DNA from: JAIBCC01 sp963763855
Lineage (GTDB): Bacteria > Acidobacteriota > Blastocatellia > Pyrinomonadales > Pyrinomonadaceae
Assembly: GCA_963763855.1 (NCBI GenBank)
Contig: CAVXPU010000005.1
Span: forward strand, 62,001 to 126,000
Direction: 5' to 3'
DNA: 64,000 nt
Shown here: piece after piece, positions 7,727 to 14,784 of the stretch
Position numbering within the stretch: the first letter of the stretch is position 1
Layout: each line of letters begins with the position of its first letter
Notes under the pieces: generated by a model
What the model was told of the DNA's origin: nothing
The model's database searches: none
What the model saw: only the letters and a program-made list of their open reading frames with translations
Program-made: the position numbers and the translations under genes

Positions 7727-8344
7727 TTATTTCAGCTTTCGGCAATAGCAATAAATAAATTCTTGCGTTGTGTCAAAAGGCGTTTCGTGTGTTTCGTTAA
7801 AGCTGCTGATGAGTTTGAATTTATCGCCAAATTCGGAATGCATTGAATCGGGCGAATATTGCACAACGTCCAAACCGCTGCATTTTTTTGGACCATTCAA
7901 ACCAAACGAAGCGACAATAATATGTCCACCGATTTTTAAAGATTTCTTCACCAATTCAACATACTTTTTGCGGTCATCTTCATCGGTCAAAAAGTGAAAA
8001 ACTGCTCGGTCGTGCCAAACGTCGTAATGATTTTTCGGTAAATCAATTTCGGTGATATCTGCTTCAATCCATTCAACTGTTTCGCCTTTTTCCCCCAAAC
8101 GTTTTTTACTGTTTTCCAAAGCTTTACCTGAAATATCTAAGACCGAAACATCAACGAAACCATTTTCGAGCAAATCGTCAACCAAAGTTGAACTGCCGCC
8201 GCCGACGTCAATAATCGCCGCATCTTTTTCAACATTTGTCTGCAAAATCATCTGCAAAGAATTGTCGAGATGCTCACGAAACCAGCTAACCTGGTCAACA
8301 TTCTTTGTTTGATAAACATTTTCCCAATGGGATTTCTTATTCAT
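7727..8344 (-). CDS. Class I SAM-dependent methyltransferase
   Basis: A start at 8344 (MNKKSHWENVYQTKN) gives a 205-residue protein. Motif I is IIDVGGGSSTLVDDLL, followed by VSVLDISGKALE, WIEADITEIDLP and the post-motif YDVWHDRAVFHFL. The SHWENVY...VSWFRE opening and HDRAVFHF resemble small-molecule (thiol/tellurite-type) methyltransferases rather than nucleic-acid or protein enzymes. Its ATG overlaps by 8 bases the end of the short TGA-interrupted membrane ORF upstream, so the two are probably translationally coupled. In this cluster a thiol, sulfide or selenide methyl acceptor is plausible but unproven. Confidence 0.85.
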   Translation of the reverse strand: MNKKSHWENVYQTKNVDQVSWFREHLDNSLQMILQTNVEKDAAIIDVGGGSSTLVDDLLENGFVDVSVLDISGKALENSKKRLGEKGETVEWIEADITEIDLPKNHYDVWHDRAVFHFLTDEDDRKKYVELVKKSLKIGGHIIVASFGLNGPKKCSGLDVVQYSPDSMHSEFGDKFKLISSFNETHETPFDTTQEFIYCYCRKLK

Positions 8345-8495
8345 CTTCGCCCTGACTCTTCGATTCTTTTTTACGCCGAGACTCGACGTTGCATGCTCCA
8401 CGCATTCAGGTGTCAACCCCGAGTTTCGGCAGGATCACTAGCTGCATCAAAAGCCAAAATCCAATTAGTCCTATTATCCAAAATATGTCGTTCAT
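8337..8495 (-). CDS. Candidate small membrane selenoprotein (in-frame TGA at codon 30)
   Basis: Starting at ATG 8495, 11 bases after the DUF2202 gene, codons 1-29 encode one hydrophobic helix (FWIIGLIGFWLLMQLVILP) and then KLGVDT. Codon 30 is TGA (8408-8406). The frame stays open for 22 more codons, beginning MRGAC and then becoming charged, and stops at TAA 8339-8337, overlapping the methyltransferase ATG. If TGA is read as selenocysteine the product is 52 residues with a T-U-M-R-G-A-C redox-type motif (Sec30, Cys35) just past the membrane helix. A hairpin 16 bases after the TGA resembles a bacterial SECIS. If not recoded, it is a 29-residue membrane peptide. Confidence 0.45.
8373..8389 (-). 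promoter_or_regulatory. SECIS-like hairpin downstream of the in-frame TGA
   Basis: On the minus strand ACGTCG (8389-8384) pairs with CGGCGT (8378-8373) through six pairs including one G-U, closing a five-base loop AGTCT. The stem begins 17 bases after the TGA, within the range for bacterial SECIS elements. The loop resembles AGGUCU of Escherichia coli fdhF but has only one of the paired Gs. This is a by-eye fold. Confidence 0.3.
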
Positions 8496-8506
8496 TTTTT
8501 TAATCT

Positions 8507-9112
8507 CTAAAAAGGTTTTCCGCGTTGGTTTCCCATTCCCCTACCTTCGGCACATCGCTGAAATGCAGGTAAATGATTTTGTTCCGAAGCATTTTGCAAT
8601 GCCCGATAAACGATCAAAATGTCCTCTCGGGAAGTTGATTTAAACAATTTATCGTAAAGCTCTCTGTTGGCAATCTCAGCCTCCACTCCGGCTTTGCAGG
8701 CATCGCTAATGCTCGGAAACTTCGGAGTTTTTCCGAGCCAGACATTCTCCGGAATATCAATTTTATAATATGAAAGAAGTTGTTTGAGCCTTTCAGAATG
8801 TTTCGATTCGGCTTGCCGTATGTTGATAAATGGACGCGGATTATTGAAATCTTTGTTGATCTGATCGTATGTGGCGAAAGCCAAATATTCATCGTTCAAA
8901 GCCAGAAGTAATCCTTCAACTTCCTCTTTTTTCAGTTCGCCCTTGTATTTTGCGAAATCGAAATCACAAGTTTTGCACTCATTTACATTTGATTCCACCT
9001 TTTCAACTTGCGGTGTAGGCGAAACAGAGGGATTTGGCTGATTCGACTGACTTTGCGTTTGATCGCACGAGATAGAAAAGGCAATCATTAAAAATAAAAT
9101 AACTGATTTCAT
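8507..9112 (-). CDS. DUF2202 (ferritin-like) lipoprotein
   Basis: The N-terminus is a lipoprotein signal with lipobox FSISC (Cys16). A Ser/Pro/Gln-rich linker and a CKTC pair at about residues 46-49 follow. The rest is helical and matches the DUF2202 pattern: EEVEGLLLALNDEYLAFATY, FINIRQAESKHSERLKQLL and EAEIANRELYDKLF. These contain the Glu and ExxH residues of a ferritin-like four-helix bundle that could hold a di-metal site. The biochemical role of DUF2202 is not established. It precedes the candidate selenoprotein and methyltransferase genes by only 11 bases, so a linked function at the cell envelope is likely. Confidence 0.75.
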   Translation of the reverse strand: MKSVILFLMIAFSISCDQTQSQSNQPNPSVSPTPQVEKVESNVNECKTCDFDFAKYKGELKKEEVEGLLLALNDEYLAFATYDQINKDFNNPRPFINIRQAESKHSERLKQLLSYYKIDIPENVWLGKTPKFPSISDACKAGVEAEIANRELYDKLFKSTSREDILIVYRALQNASEQNHLPAFQRCAEGRGMGNQRGKPF

Positions 9113-9164
9113 AATGCCTCCAAAAAAACCGTTAGGCTACAACCAAACCGTTTTGCTATTTTCG

Positions 9165-10538
9165 CTATTTTGAATTTGCACAAGCCGCTGCCGAAACTTC
9201 GGTTTTTAAGCCCGCGTCAATCCAAGCTTTTGTTCCGCCAATAACGTTGTAAACCGTAAAACCCGCGTTTTCGAGAATACTTGTTGCCAAGCTCGACCGA
9301 TAACCGCTTTGACAAATTACATACGCATTTGAATTTGGATCAAGTTTATCTATATTTTTAGCGAGTGTATCAAGCGGATAGTTCCACGCTCGATACGCGC
9401 GTTCGTTATTGTATTCGGCAGGTCTTCGGACATCAATAAACTGCAAAAACTTCTCGGTTTGCGTTAATTCCGAAACCTGTTCGACCGGAAGCTGCTCAAT
9501 CTCTTTCCTCTTGCCGGTGTAATCACCAATCAAAATAAAGCCCTTTACAGATTCATGTCCAACCCTTGCGAGCCTCATAAAAGCTTCGTCAATTTGATCC
9601 TGTGTTTCGCCAACAATCGCCAGATTTGTTCCAATCGGAATCAACGTTCCAGCCCAACTTGCAAACTGTCCGCCAAGTCCGATATTTATCGAATTCGGAA
9701 CGTGCGATTCGCCGTATTCAAAGTTTCTCCGAACATCAATTACTACACCGTCAAAACTTGCAATTTGTTCTGATGAAAGGGCTTGCGGTTTTGGTAAATC
9801 TTCCAATTTGATCGAACCCTGCAAATTTTTCGCTGCACTTTTCGGAAAATACATTGGAACTTCAGGCTGATCTGCCGCTACAATTTTGACAAATTCTTCC
9901 TTTGTCATCGGCTGCAAAGCATAATTATTTTGGCGTTGATTTCCAAGCGTTGACCAAGTTTCTTTCGATAAAGATTTTCCGCACAGCGAACCCGCTCCGT
10001 GTGCAGGATAAACTTCTGTTTCGTCCGGCAAAGGTAAAATTTTATTTTGGAGCGAGTCGTATAAAAGTTCGCCCATTTGTTCCGCCGTAAACCCTTTTGA
10101 GCCAATCAAATCCGGTCGTCCAACGTCGCCGATGAAAAGCGTATCGCCCGTGAAAAGTTTGTCCGTTTCGCCTTCGGCTTGTGCCAAAATCGTGATTCCT
10201 TCAGGCGTGTGTCCGGGTGTTTCGAGAAATTTCAGGTCAATTTTTCCAACGTTTAACACATCGCCGTCCTTCACCTTGAGTGTAGAAAACGCTGTTTTTG
10301 CACGCTGTCCGTAAATAATTTCCGCACCTGTTTTTTCCGCGAGCTCAAGATGCCCCGAAACAAAATCGGCATGTGAATGCGTTTCGATAATGTATTTAAT
10401 TTTCTGCCCGTTTGCCGCCGCTTCATTAAGATATTGCTCTACGTCGCGTTGCGGATCGATAATCGCCGCTTCGTTTTCGGAGCCGATGTAATAAGAAGCA
10501 TGTGCCAGGCAACCTAGATAAAATTGTTTGAATTTCAT
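9165..10538 (-). CDS. Persulfide dioxygenase-rhodanese fusion (CstB-like)
   Basis: This 457-residue protein has three domains. Residues 1-230 are a metallo-beta-lactamase fold with HSHADFVSGH (His54, His56, Asp58), FLETPGHTPEG and FTGDTLFIGDVGRPDL, as in ETHE1/CstB persulfide dioxygenases with a mononuclear iron site. Residues ~255-345 are a rhodanese-like domain lacking the catalytic Cys. Residues ~360-450 are an active rhodanese with CQSGYRSS (Cys409). This order equals staphylococcal CstB, which converts persulfides to sulfite or thiosulfate. It lies with a rhodanese, a TauE exporter and an ArsR regulator, as expected for a sulfide-detoxification operon. Confidence 0.9.
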   Translation of the reverse strand: MKFKQFYLGCLAHASYYIGSENEAAIIDPQRDVEQYLNEAAANGQKIKYIIETHSHADFVSGHLELAEKTGAEIIYGQRAKTAFSTLKVKDGDVLNVGKIDLKFLETPGHTPEGITILAQAEGETDKLFTGDTLFIGDVGRPDLIGSKGFTAEQMGELLYDSLQNKILPLPDETEVYPAHGAGSLCGKSLSKETWSTLGNQRQNNYALQPMTKEEFVKIVAADQPEVPMYFPKSAAKNLQGSIKLEDLPKPQALSSEQIASFDGVVIDVRRNFEYGESHVPNSINIGLGGQFASWAGTLIPIGTNLAIVGETQDQIDEAFMRLARVGHESVKGFILIGDYTGKRKEIEQLPVEQVSELTQTEKFLQFIDVRRPAEYNNERAYRAWNYPLDTLAKNIDKLDPNSNAYVICQSGYRSSLATSILENAGFTVYNVIGGTKAWIDAGLKTEVSAAACANSK

Positions 10539-10548
10539 GAATTTTCCC

Positions 10549-11301
10549 TCAAAATAAAATCGACATATTTTTGTACGTCAGAAAAACTGCAACCGCCAAG
10601 ACTAAAAAAGCAAAAGACTTTTGTAAGTTTGCGGCTGAAAATTTGTTTGATGCAATAGTGCCCAAAACTGCTCCCGATAGTGCCAAAAACGAAACTATGA
10701 TCGTTGTGCTAAAATCGAAAACGCCTTGACTCAGATGTCCCAAAAGTCCCGCAACGCAGTTTAGTGCGATAACGAAAAGTGATGTTCCGATAGCACTTTT
10801 CATCGGTAATCCACCGAAGAAAATAAGTGCTGGAACTATCAAAAACCCGCCGCCAACTCCAAGAAAACCCGTCAAGATCCCAACTCCAAAGCCAGCCAGA
10901 ACTGCCTTTGTTTTGTTTGGTTTGCGAACTAGATCATCGGCTGCGAGATGTTTTCTCCAAATCATGGAAATCGCTACCACAAACATCAAACCTGCAAAAA
11001 TCAGCATTAGACTGTTTGATGAAACCAGCCGCGTTAATGGCGAACCCAGAAAGGCACCGATAATTCCCGAAATGCCGAAGAGCATTCCTGCGGAAAAATC
11101 AACATTTCCCCGCTTATAATGCAAAAGCGAACTGAAAAAACTCGTTACGCCGACAACCGCAAGTGACATTCCCACGGCTTCTTTCGCCTCAACGCCAAGA
11201 AAATAAACTAAAATCGGAACCGTCAAAATTGAACCGCCGCCGCCAATCAATCCGAGCGATAAACCAATCAAAGAACTTAAGATCAATCCTAAAATATACA
11301 T
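10549..11301 (-). CDS. TauE/SafE family sulfite/organosulfur exporter
   Basis: This 250-residue membrane protein has about eight hydrophobic helices in two homologous halves. Each half opens with the family motif: GLIGGGGSILTVPILVYFLG near the start and GFLGVGGGFLIVPALIFFGG near residue 140. TauE/SafE carriers export sulfite, sulfoacetate or related anions through the inner membrane. It sits 10 bases before the CstB-like gene and 1 base after the rhodanese-DUF2892 gene, so sulfite or thiosulfate made by the dioxygenase is the likely cargo. Confidence 0.9.
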   Translation of the reverse strand: MYILGLILSSLIGLSLGLIGGGGSILTVPILVYFLGVEAKEAVGMSLAVVGVTSFFSSLLHYKRGNVDFSAGMLFGISGIIGAFLGSPLTRLVSSNSLMLIFAGLMFVVAISMIWRKHLAADDLVRKPNKTKAVLAGFGVGILTGFLGVGGGFLIVPALIFFGGLPMKSAIGTSLFVIALNCVAGLLGHLSQGVFDFSTTIIVSFLALSGAVLGTIASNKFSAANLQKSFAFLVLAVAVFLTYKNMSILF

Positions 11302-11302
11302 T

Positions 11303-11848
11303 TTAGTGGGTTACCGTTTTTGTTTCGCAACTGATTTGCCGTTTATTCCAAGGCATTTTTGCTAAAAGCATCCCCATCCCGCACCAGTCTGTCGCACCTG
11401 CAAAAGTTAATCCTGCACCTACAAATCCTGCCAATCCAACAAAATAAGGATGAACAAAAATGCTCAGCAAAACCCCCGTTAAAACTAATAGTCCGGCAAC
11501 AAAACGAACTTGTCGTTCCAAAGCCCACGGTGCTTTTTCGTCTTTTTCAAACGGTAAATTCTCCGCTTTCCACGATTCAAAGCCGCCTTTTACATTGACC
11601 ACATTTTGAAAACCCAAAGACTTCAATCGTTTTTGAGCTTCGCCCGAACGCCTTCCGCTTCGGCACATGACATAAACCGTATGCGTGTGATCGAGTTCCT
11701 TATGACGCTTTTCAATCTCGCCAAGCGGCACTAATTTTGCCCCTGAAACTCTACCACTGGCAAATTCCACGTGCTCACGAACATCAACCAAAGTTGTATT
11801 CGCTGCATCCAAATTTTCTTTTAATCCCAAAACCGTACATTCACTCAT
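11303..11848 (-). CDS. Rhodanese fused to a DUF2892 membrane domain
   Basis: Residues 1-105 are a rhodanese domain with TLVDVREHVEFASG and active loop CRSGRRS (Cys62). Residues ~110-165 form two membrane helices (RFVAGLLVLTGVLLSIFV, FVGLAGFVGAGLTFAG), followed by DWCGMGMLLAKMPWN. That is the DUF2892 arrangement of YgaP-type sulfurtransferases. It should deliver or accept persulfide sulfur at the inner face of the membrane. It is the first gene after the ArsR regulator and overlaps functionally with the CstB-like protein. Confidence 0.9.
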   Translation of the reverse strand: MSECTVLGLKENLDAANTTLVDVREHVEFASGRVSGAKLVPLGEIEKRHKELDHTHTVYVMCRSGRRSGEAQKRLKSLGFQNVVNVKGGFESWKAENLPFEKDEKAPWALERQVRFVAGLLVLTGVLLSIFVHPYFVGLAGFVGAGLTFAGATDWCGMGMLLAKMPWNKRQISCETKTVTH

Positions 11849-11883
11849 AATTTTTTTCCTTAATACTGAATCACAATATAACG

Positions 11884-11895
11884 ATATAGCTATAT
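11884..11895. promoter_or_regulatory. Probable ArsR-type operator/promoter palindrome
   Basis: ATATAGCTATAT is a perfect 12-base palindrome within an AT-rich tract, 36 bases before the rhodanese-DUF2892 start and between it and the ArsR gene. Position and AT-rich dyad fit an ArsR-family binding site overlapping a promoter. The regulator's own upstream region does not hold an exact copy. Confidence 0.5.
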
Positions 11896-11929
11896 TATAA
11901 TTCTGTCAAGCCGAAACGAATAGGTAGAT

Positions 11930-12259
11930 TCAAGCGGGCGAAAAAAAATCGGCTTTAGTTCTCAATTGACTTTCAAGCGAACCGCAAACCGTTTCGCAAA
12001 GCGTAAAAATGCTATCGTCTGCGATCGAATAATAAACGGTGTTGCCTTGCTGCTGCCTTTTTACAACGCCTGCATCTTGCAGGATTTTCAAATGTTTCGA
12101 AACATTCGGCTGGCTCGTTTGAACGGATTCGGTCAAAGAATTTACGCTTTTCTCCCCATCCTGCAAAGTTTGTAAAATTTTCAATCGCAACGGCTCCGAT
12201 AAAATCTTAAAGCGATGTGCCACTAATTCAATGGCTTCTGAAGAAAGTGATTTTGTCAT
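11930..12259 (-). CDS. ArsR-family transcriptional regulator
   Basis: A 109-residue winged-helix protein: AHRFKILSEPLRLKILQTLQ, the recognition-helix region SLTESVQTSQPNVSKHLKIL, and the wing VVKRQQQGNTVYYSIAD. Two cysteines, Cys88 and Cys92 (LCETVCG), lie in the last helix. This differs from the classic arsenic site in the recognition helix and from the widely spaced pair in BigR/SqrR, but could act as a persulfide or metal sensor. It heads the sulfide cluster on the same strand, 81 bases before the first structural gene. Control of that cluster is inferred from position. Confidence 0.88.
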   Translation of the reverse strand: MTKSLSSEAIELVAHRFKILSEPLRLKILQTLQDGEKSVNSLTESVQTSQPNVSKHLKILQDAGVVKRQQQGNTVYYSIADDSIFTLCETVCGSLESQLRTKADFFSPA

Positions 12260-12302
12260 ACTCTATGATAATATGCTTAAAGAGTAATATTGTAAAGATA
12301 TC

Positions 12303-12318
12303 TTAAACTTCTATTTAG
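12303..12318 (+). repeat. Left copy of a 16-base direct repeat flanking the IS/REP region
   Basis: TTAAACTTCTATTTAG occurs here and again at 14069-14084, where it includes the stop of the TPR gene. Similarity continues as (AG)CCTCC on the right of both copies. The repeats flank everything inserted between the ArsR and TPR genes, as a duplicated gene end would. Confidence 0.5.
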
Positions 12319-12519
12319 AGCCTCCTCAGAAAGGATAATCTACACTAAGCCTAAGAATCCCGTAGGGCAATTAGCCACGTTGTTTACGGCGTGGTAGCAA
12401 TTATGGAAACCACGAAAGGGCGTTTGAACGTCCTTTTTTTCAGAATTTGGTTACGTCTTTCTAAGGACGTTAAAACGCCCTCTTTATTTCTTGTCTTCCC
12501 AGAACCACGCCATAAATGG

Positions 12520-13922
12520 CACTAGTATCTACACAAGTCTGATAGTTCTTTGATAACATTAAAAAGTATGAAATAAAAGTTCCAAAAGCAGAGCCACGGT
12601 TACAAAAAAGGTATCAAAAATTAGTGGAGCAGCATTTAAGTCCGACCCATTCGGTGGCGGCAGGTTTAAGAAGTTTGCGACGAACAAACAAACCGTTTGC
12701 GGCAACGCAGGCGGCGTGGCGATTTTTTGCTAATGAGCGAGTAACTTTGCCGCTTCTGGCAGAGCCGATAATTACTTACGCCCGCGAACTAAGTGTTGCT
12801 CATTCAGCACATTACGCCCTCGTGATGCACGATTTTAGCGACCTTAAATTTACCACTCACGAGAATAAAAAAGACCGCATCAGGTTGTGCAATAACCTTG
12901 AATTCGGCTATTTTTTGCAAGCCGGATTACTGGTTTCCGATATTGACGGCTCGCCGTTAGCACCGCTTTATATTGGTTTGGAAGCGACGGATGGGGTGCA
13001 TTCGTCGCGACGCGAAAAACCGCTGCCGCATCGTCGCCAATTGGATGAATTAAATCGGACATTTGGATATATTGAAAATCTCGAATTGCCAAAGCCGCGT
13101 GTTCATATTTTTGACCGACAGGCAGATTCGTTGCTTCATTTGAGGCGATTTGAGCGATGCGGGAGAAAGATTGTAATTCGTTCAAATGATGTTCGGCGAG
13201 TGAGGCATCAAGGCACGAGCAAGTTGCTCAAAGAAGTCGAAGAAAGTCTGCAAAACGAGTTAAAATATGTGCGAGAGGTAGAGCATCAAGGTAAAAAAGC
13301 GTGGCAATTTGTGGTGGAAACAACGGTTATTTTAGAGCAATCGGGAAGGACAAAACAAGCAACCGCGAGCAATCCGAACAAGCGAAAACTAATCAAAGGA
13401 AAACCGTTAGAGTTGCGATTTATCATTAGTGAAGTGCGGGATAAACAAGGTAAAGTGTTGGCAACGTGGCGGTTATGGACAAATGTGGGGGAACGAGTAA
13501 AAGCCGAAGAAATAGCCCTTTGGTATTATTGGCGATGGAAAATAGAGAGTTTTTTCAAGTTGTTAAAGCGTGGCGGACAACAAATTGAACAATGGCAACA
13601 GGAATCGGCGGAAGCGATTGCTAAACGATTGCTGGTAGTGGCTCAAGTGTGCGTTTTAGTTTGGGCATTAGCGGTTTCAAAAGAGGAAACCGCGACCGAA
13701 ATAAGAGAGTTTTTGATAAGTTTAAGCGGCAGACAAATGAAACGCGGAGTGGCATATACAGTTTCGGCATTGTTAGTCGGAATGTGGCAGTTTCTCGCCA
13801 TCATTGACGCTTTAGAACGCCACACCACCGCTGAGTTACAGAGTCTGGCAAATGAATTTCTCCTATTACTTGGCTCTGAATCGAACTTTAAAGTTGTCAA
13901 AGAACTTGTGTAGATACTAATG
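12520..13922 (+). mobile_element. IS4-family insertion sequence, apparently complete
   Basis: The left end CACTAGTATCTACACAAGT and the reverse complement of the right end CATTAGTATCTACACAAGT form 19-base terminal inverted repeats with one mismatch. Both ends are flanked by the 9-base direct repeat CATAAATGG (12511-12519 and 13923-13931), a target-site duplication of a size reported for IS4-family elements. The 1403-base element contains one transposase gene. Intact ends, target copies and reading frame imply a recent insertion. Confidence 0.9.
12624..13913 (+). CDS. IS4-family transposase
   Basis: The 429-residue frame carries the DDE core of IS4-type enzymes: LVMHDFSDLKF (first Asp), PRVHIFDRQADSLLHL (second Asp) and the YWRWKIESFFKLLKRGG helix with the third acid. 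GTG at 12624 is the first usual start. The frame is open from 12546, however, and codons from 12558 (ATT) read IKKYEIKVPKAEPRLQKRYQ, a convincing basic N-terminus. The real start may therefore be the rare ATT at 12558, giving 451 residues. It ends just inside the right terminal repeat. Confidence 0.9.
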   Translation: MEQHLSPTHSVAAGLRSLRRTNKPFAATQAAWRFFANERVTLPLLAEPIITYARELSVAHSAHYALVMHDFSDLKFTTHENKKDRIRLCNNLEFGYFLQAGLLVSDIDGSPLAPLYIGLEATDGVHSSRREKPLPHRRQLDELNRTFGYIENLELPKPRVHIFDRQADSLLHLRRFERCGRKIVIRSNDVRRVRHQGTSKLLKEVEESLQNELKYVREVEHQGKKAWQFVVETTVILEQSGRTKQATASNPNKRKLIKGKPLELRFIISEVRDKQGKVLATWRLWTNVGERVKAEEIALWYYWRWKIESFFKLLKRGGQQIEQWQQESAEAIAKRLLVVAQVCVLVWALAVSKEETATEIREFLISLSGRQMKRGVAYTVSALLVGMWQFLAIIDALERHTTAELQSLANEFLLLLGSESNFKVVKELV

Positions 13923-13955
13923 CATAAATGGACGTGGCTATTTGCCCTTCGGGGG

Positions 13956-13984
13956 AAACCTTCGTTTCAAGCAGAAGGTTTTTC
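13956..13984 (+). terminator. Terminator-like hairpin right of the REP/IS region
   Basis: AAACCTTC (13956-13963) pairs with GAAGGTTT (13974-13981), followed by T residues. It is part of the non-coding remainder between the IS and the TPR gene. Nothing else is recognisable in 13948-14068. Confidence 0.4.
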
Positions 13985-14068
13985 AACCGTTTCTCGTGAT
14001 TTCCTTTCACTGGTATTCTTTTTACTGTTAGTAACCACAATTATATCAAGAACTTGGGGGCTTTCTGA

Positions 14069-14084
14069 TTAAACTTCTATTTAG
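14069..14084 (+). repeat. Right copy of the 16-base direct repeat
   Basis: TTAAACTTCTATTTAG matches 12303-12318 exactly and overlaps the last codons and stop of the TPR gene. Confidence 0.5.
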
Positions 14085-14784
14085 CCTCCATTTTTTGTAA
14101 CTGCTCCTTAAATTTTGGAATCGCAAGATTTGCAGAATCCACAATTTCAAGCTTTGCCAAAGTCTCTTTCGCATTAGCCCGATCGCCTTTCCGCAGATAA
14201 GCAACCGTCAAATTTTGCAAAGCCTGTACATGATTTGGACTCGAAGCAAGAACCGTTTTAAATTCTGTGATCGCCCTGTCGTAATTAGGATTTTCGCGGA
14301 AAACAAAGGTCAAACCCAGATCCGTGCGAACATTTGTATCCTCCTTATTTATGGCAAGTGCCGCTGAATACCATTTTTCGGCTTCAGCGAAATTGCCGCC
14401 GTCAAACCCAACATTTCCGAGATTAACGATCGTTTGATAATGATCGGGCTTTAATTTATTCGCAATTTTCAGATATTCCGCCGCTTCCTCGTATCTTTCG
14501 CCTTGATTAAATAATTCGGCGACCTTCAATTGAGCCTCAAAATCGGTTGGATTCGCTTTCGCATTATCGATTGCGGGTTGAATATCGGGCATCGGTGCAG
14601 GAGTTTGCTGACCCGTAATATCGGGATGCCCGGCGGGTATATTTGCATTCGGCTGAGCCAAGGTCGCGGCAGCAGGCGATATCGGCGTCATCGAATTTCG
14701 AAAAGTGGAATTCGCGGCTATGAATCCGATGATCAATCCTAAAAATAAGCCGATGATTATAAAAAGTATATTGTTTTTGTTCAT
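14077..14784 (-). CDS. Membrane-anchored TPR protein (cytochrome c maturation type)
   Basis: This 235-residue protein has an N-terminal membrane anchor (ILFIIIGLFLGLIIGFIAA), an Ala/Pro-rich linker, and three to four TPR repeats from residue ~75 (AQLKVAELFNQGERYEEAAEYLKIANKLKPD and following). Its start overlaps the stop of the ResB gene by 4 bases. TPR proteins of the NrfG/CcmI kind present apocytochromes to the haem-attachment machinery. Coupling to resB beside five multihaem cytochrome genes supports that role. The domain itself is not diagnostic. Confidence 0.8.
   Translation of the reverse strand: MNKNNILFIIIGLFLGLIIGFIAANSTFRNSMTPISPAAATLAQPNANIPAGHPDITGQQTPAPMPDIQPAIDNAKANPTDFEAQLKVAELFNQGERYEEAAEYLKIANKLKPDHYQTIVNLGNVGFDGGNFAEAEKWYSAALAINKEDTNVRTDLGLTFVFRENPNYDRAITEFKTVLASSPNHVQALQNLTVAYLRKGDRANAKETLAKLEIVDSANLAIPKFKEQLQKMEAK

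Larger units (their letters stand above)
12365..13947. repeat. REP-like palindromic element interrupted by the insertion sequence
   Basis: The left arm (12365-12394, beginning GGGCAATTAGCCACG and ending GGCGTGG) is the imperfect reverse complement of a right arm made of 12505-12519 plus 13932-13947 once the insertion sequence and one target copy are removed. Inside lies a second inverted repeat, 12418-12433 with 12465-12480 (15 of 16 bases match). The original element would be about 180 bases of nested hairpins, typical of REP/MITE-type repeats. Confidence 0.55.

Noticed and set aside
8345..8416. Longer methyltransferase start at TTG 8416
   Set aside because: The extra 24 residues are not methyltransferase-like and would overlap the short membrane ORF in a different frame; ATG 8344 begins the conserved domain opening.
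12235..12256. GTGA-like half-sites at the ArsR start
   Set aside because: Spacing is five rather than six, and the sequence is coding.
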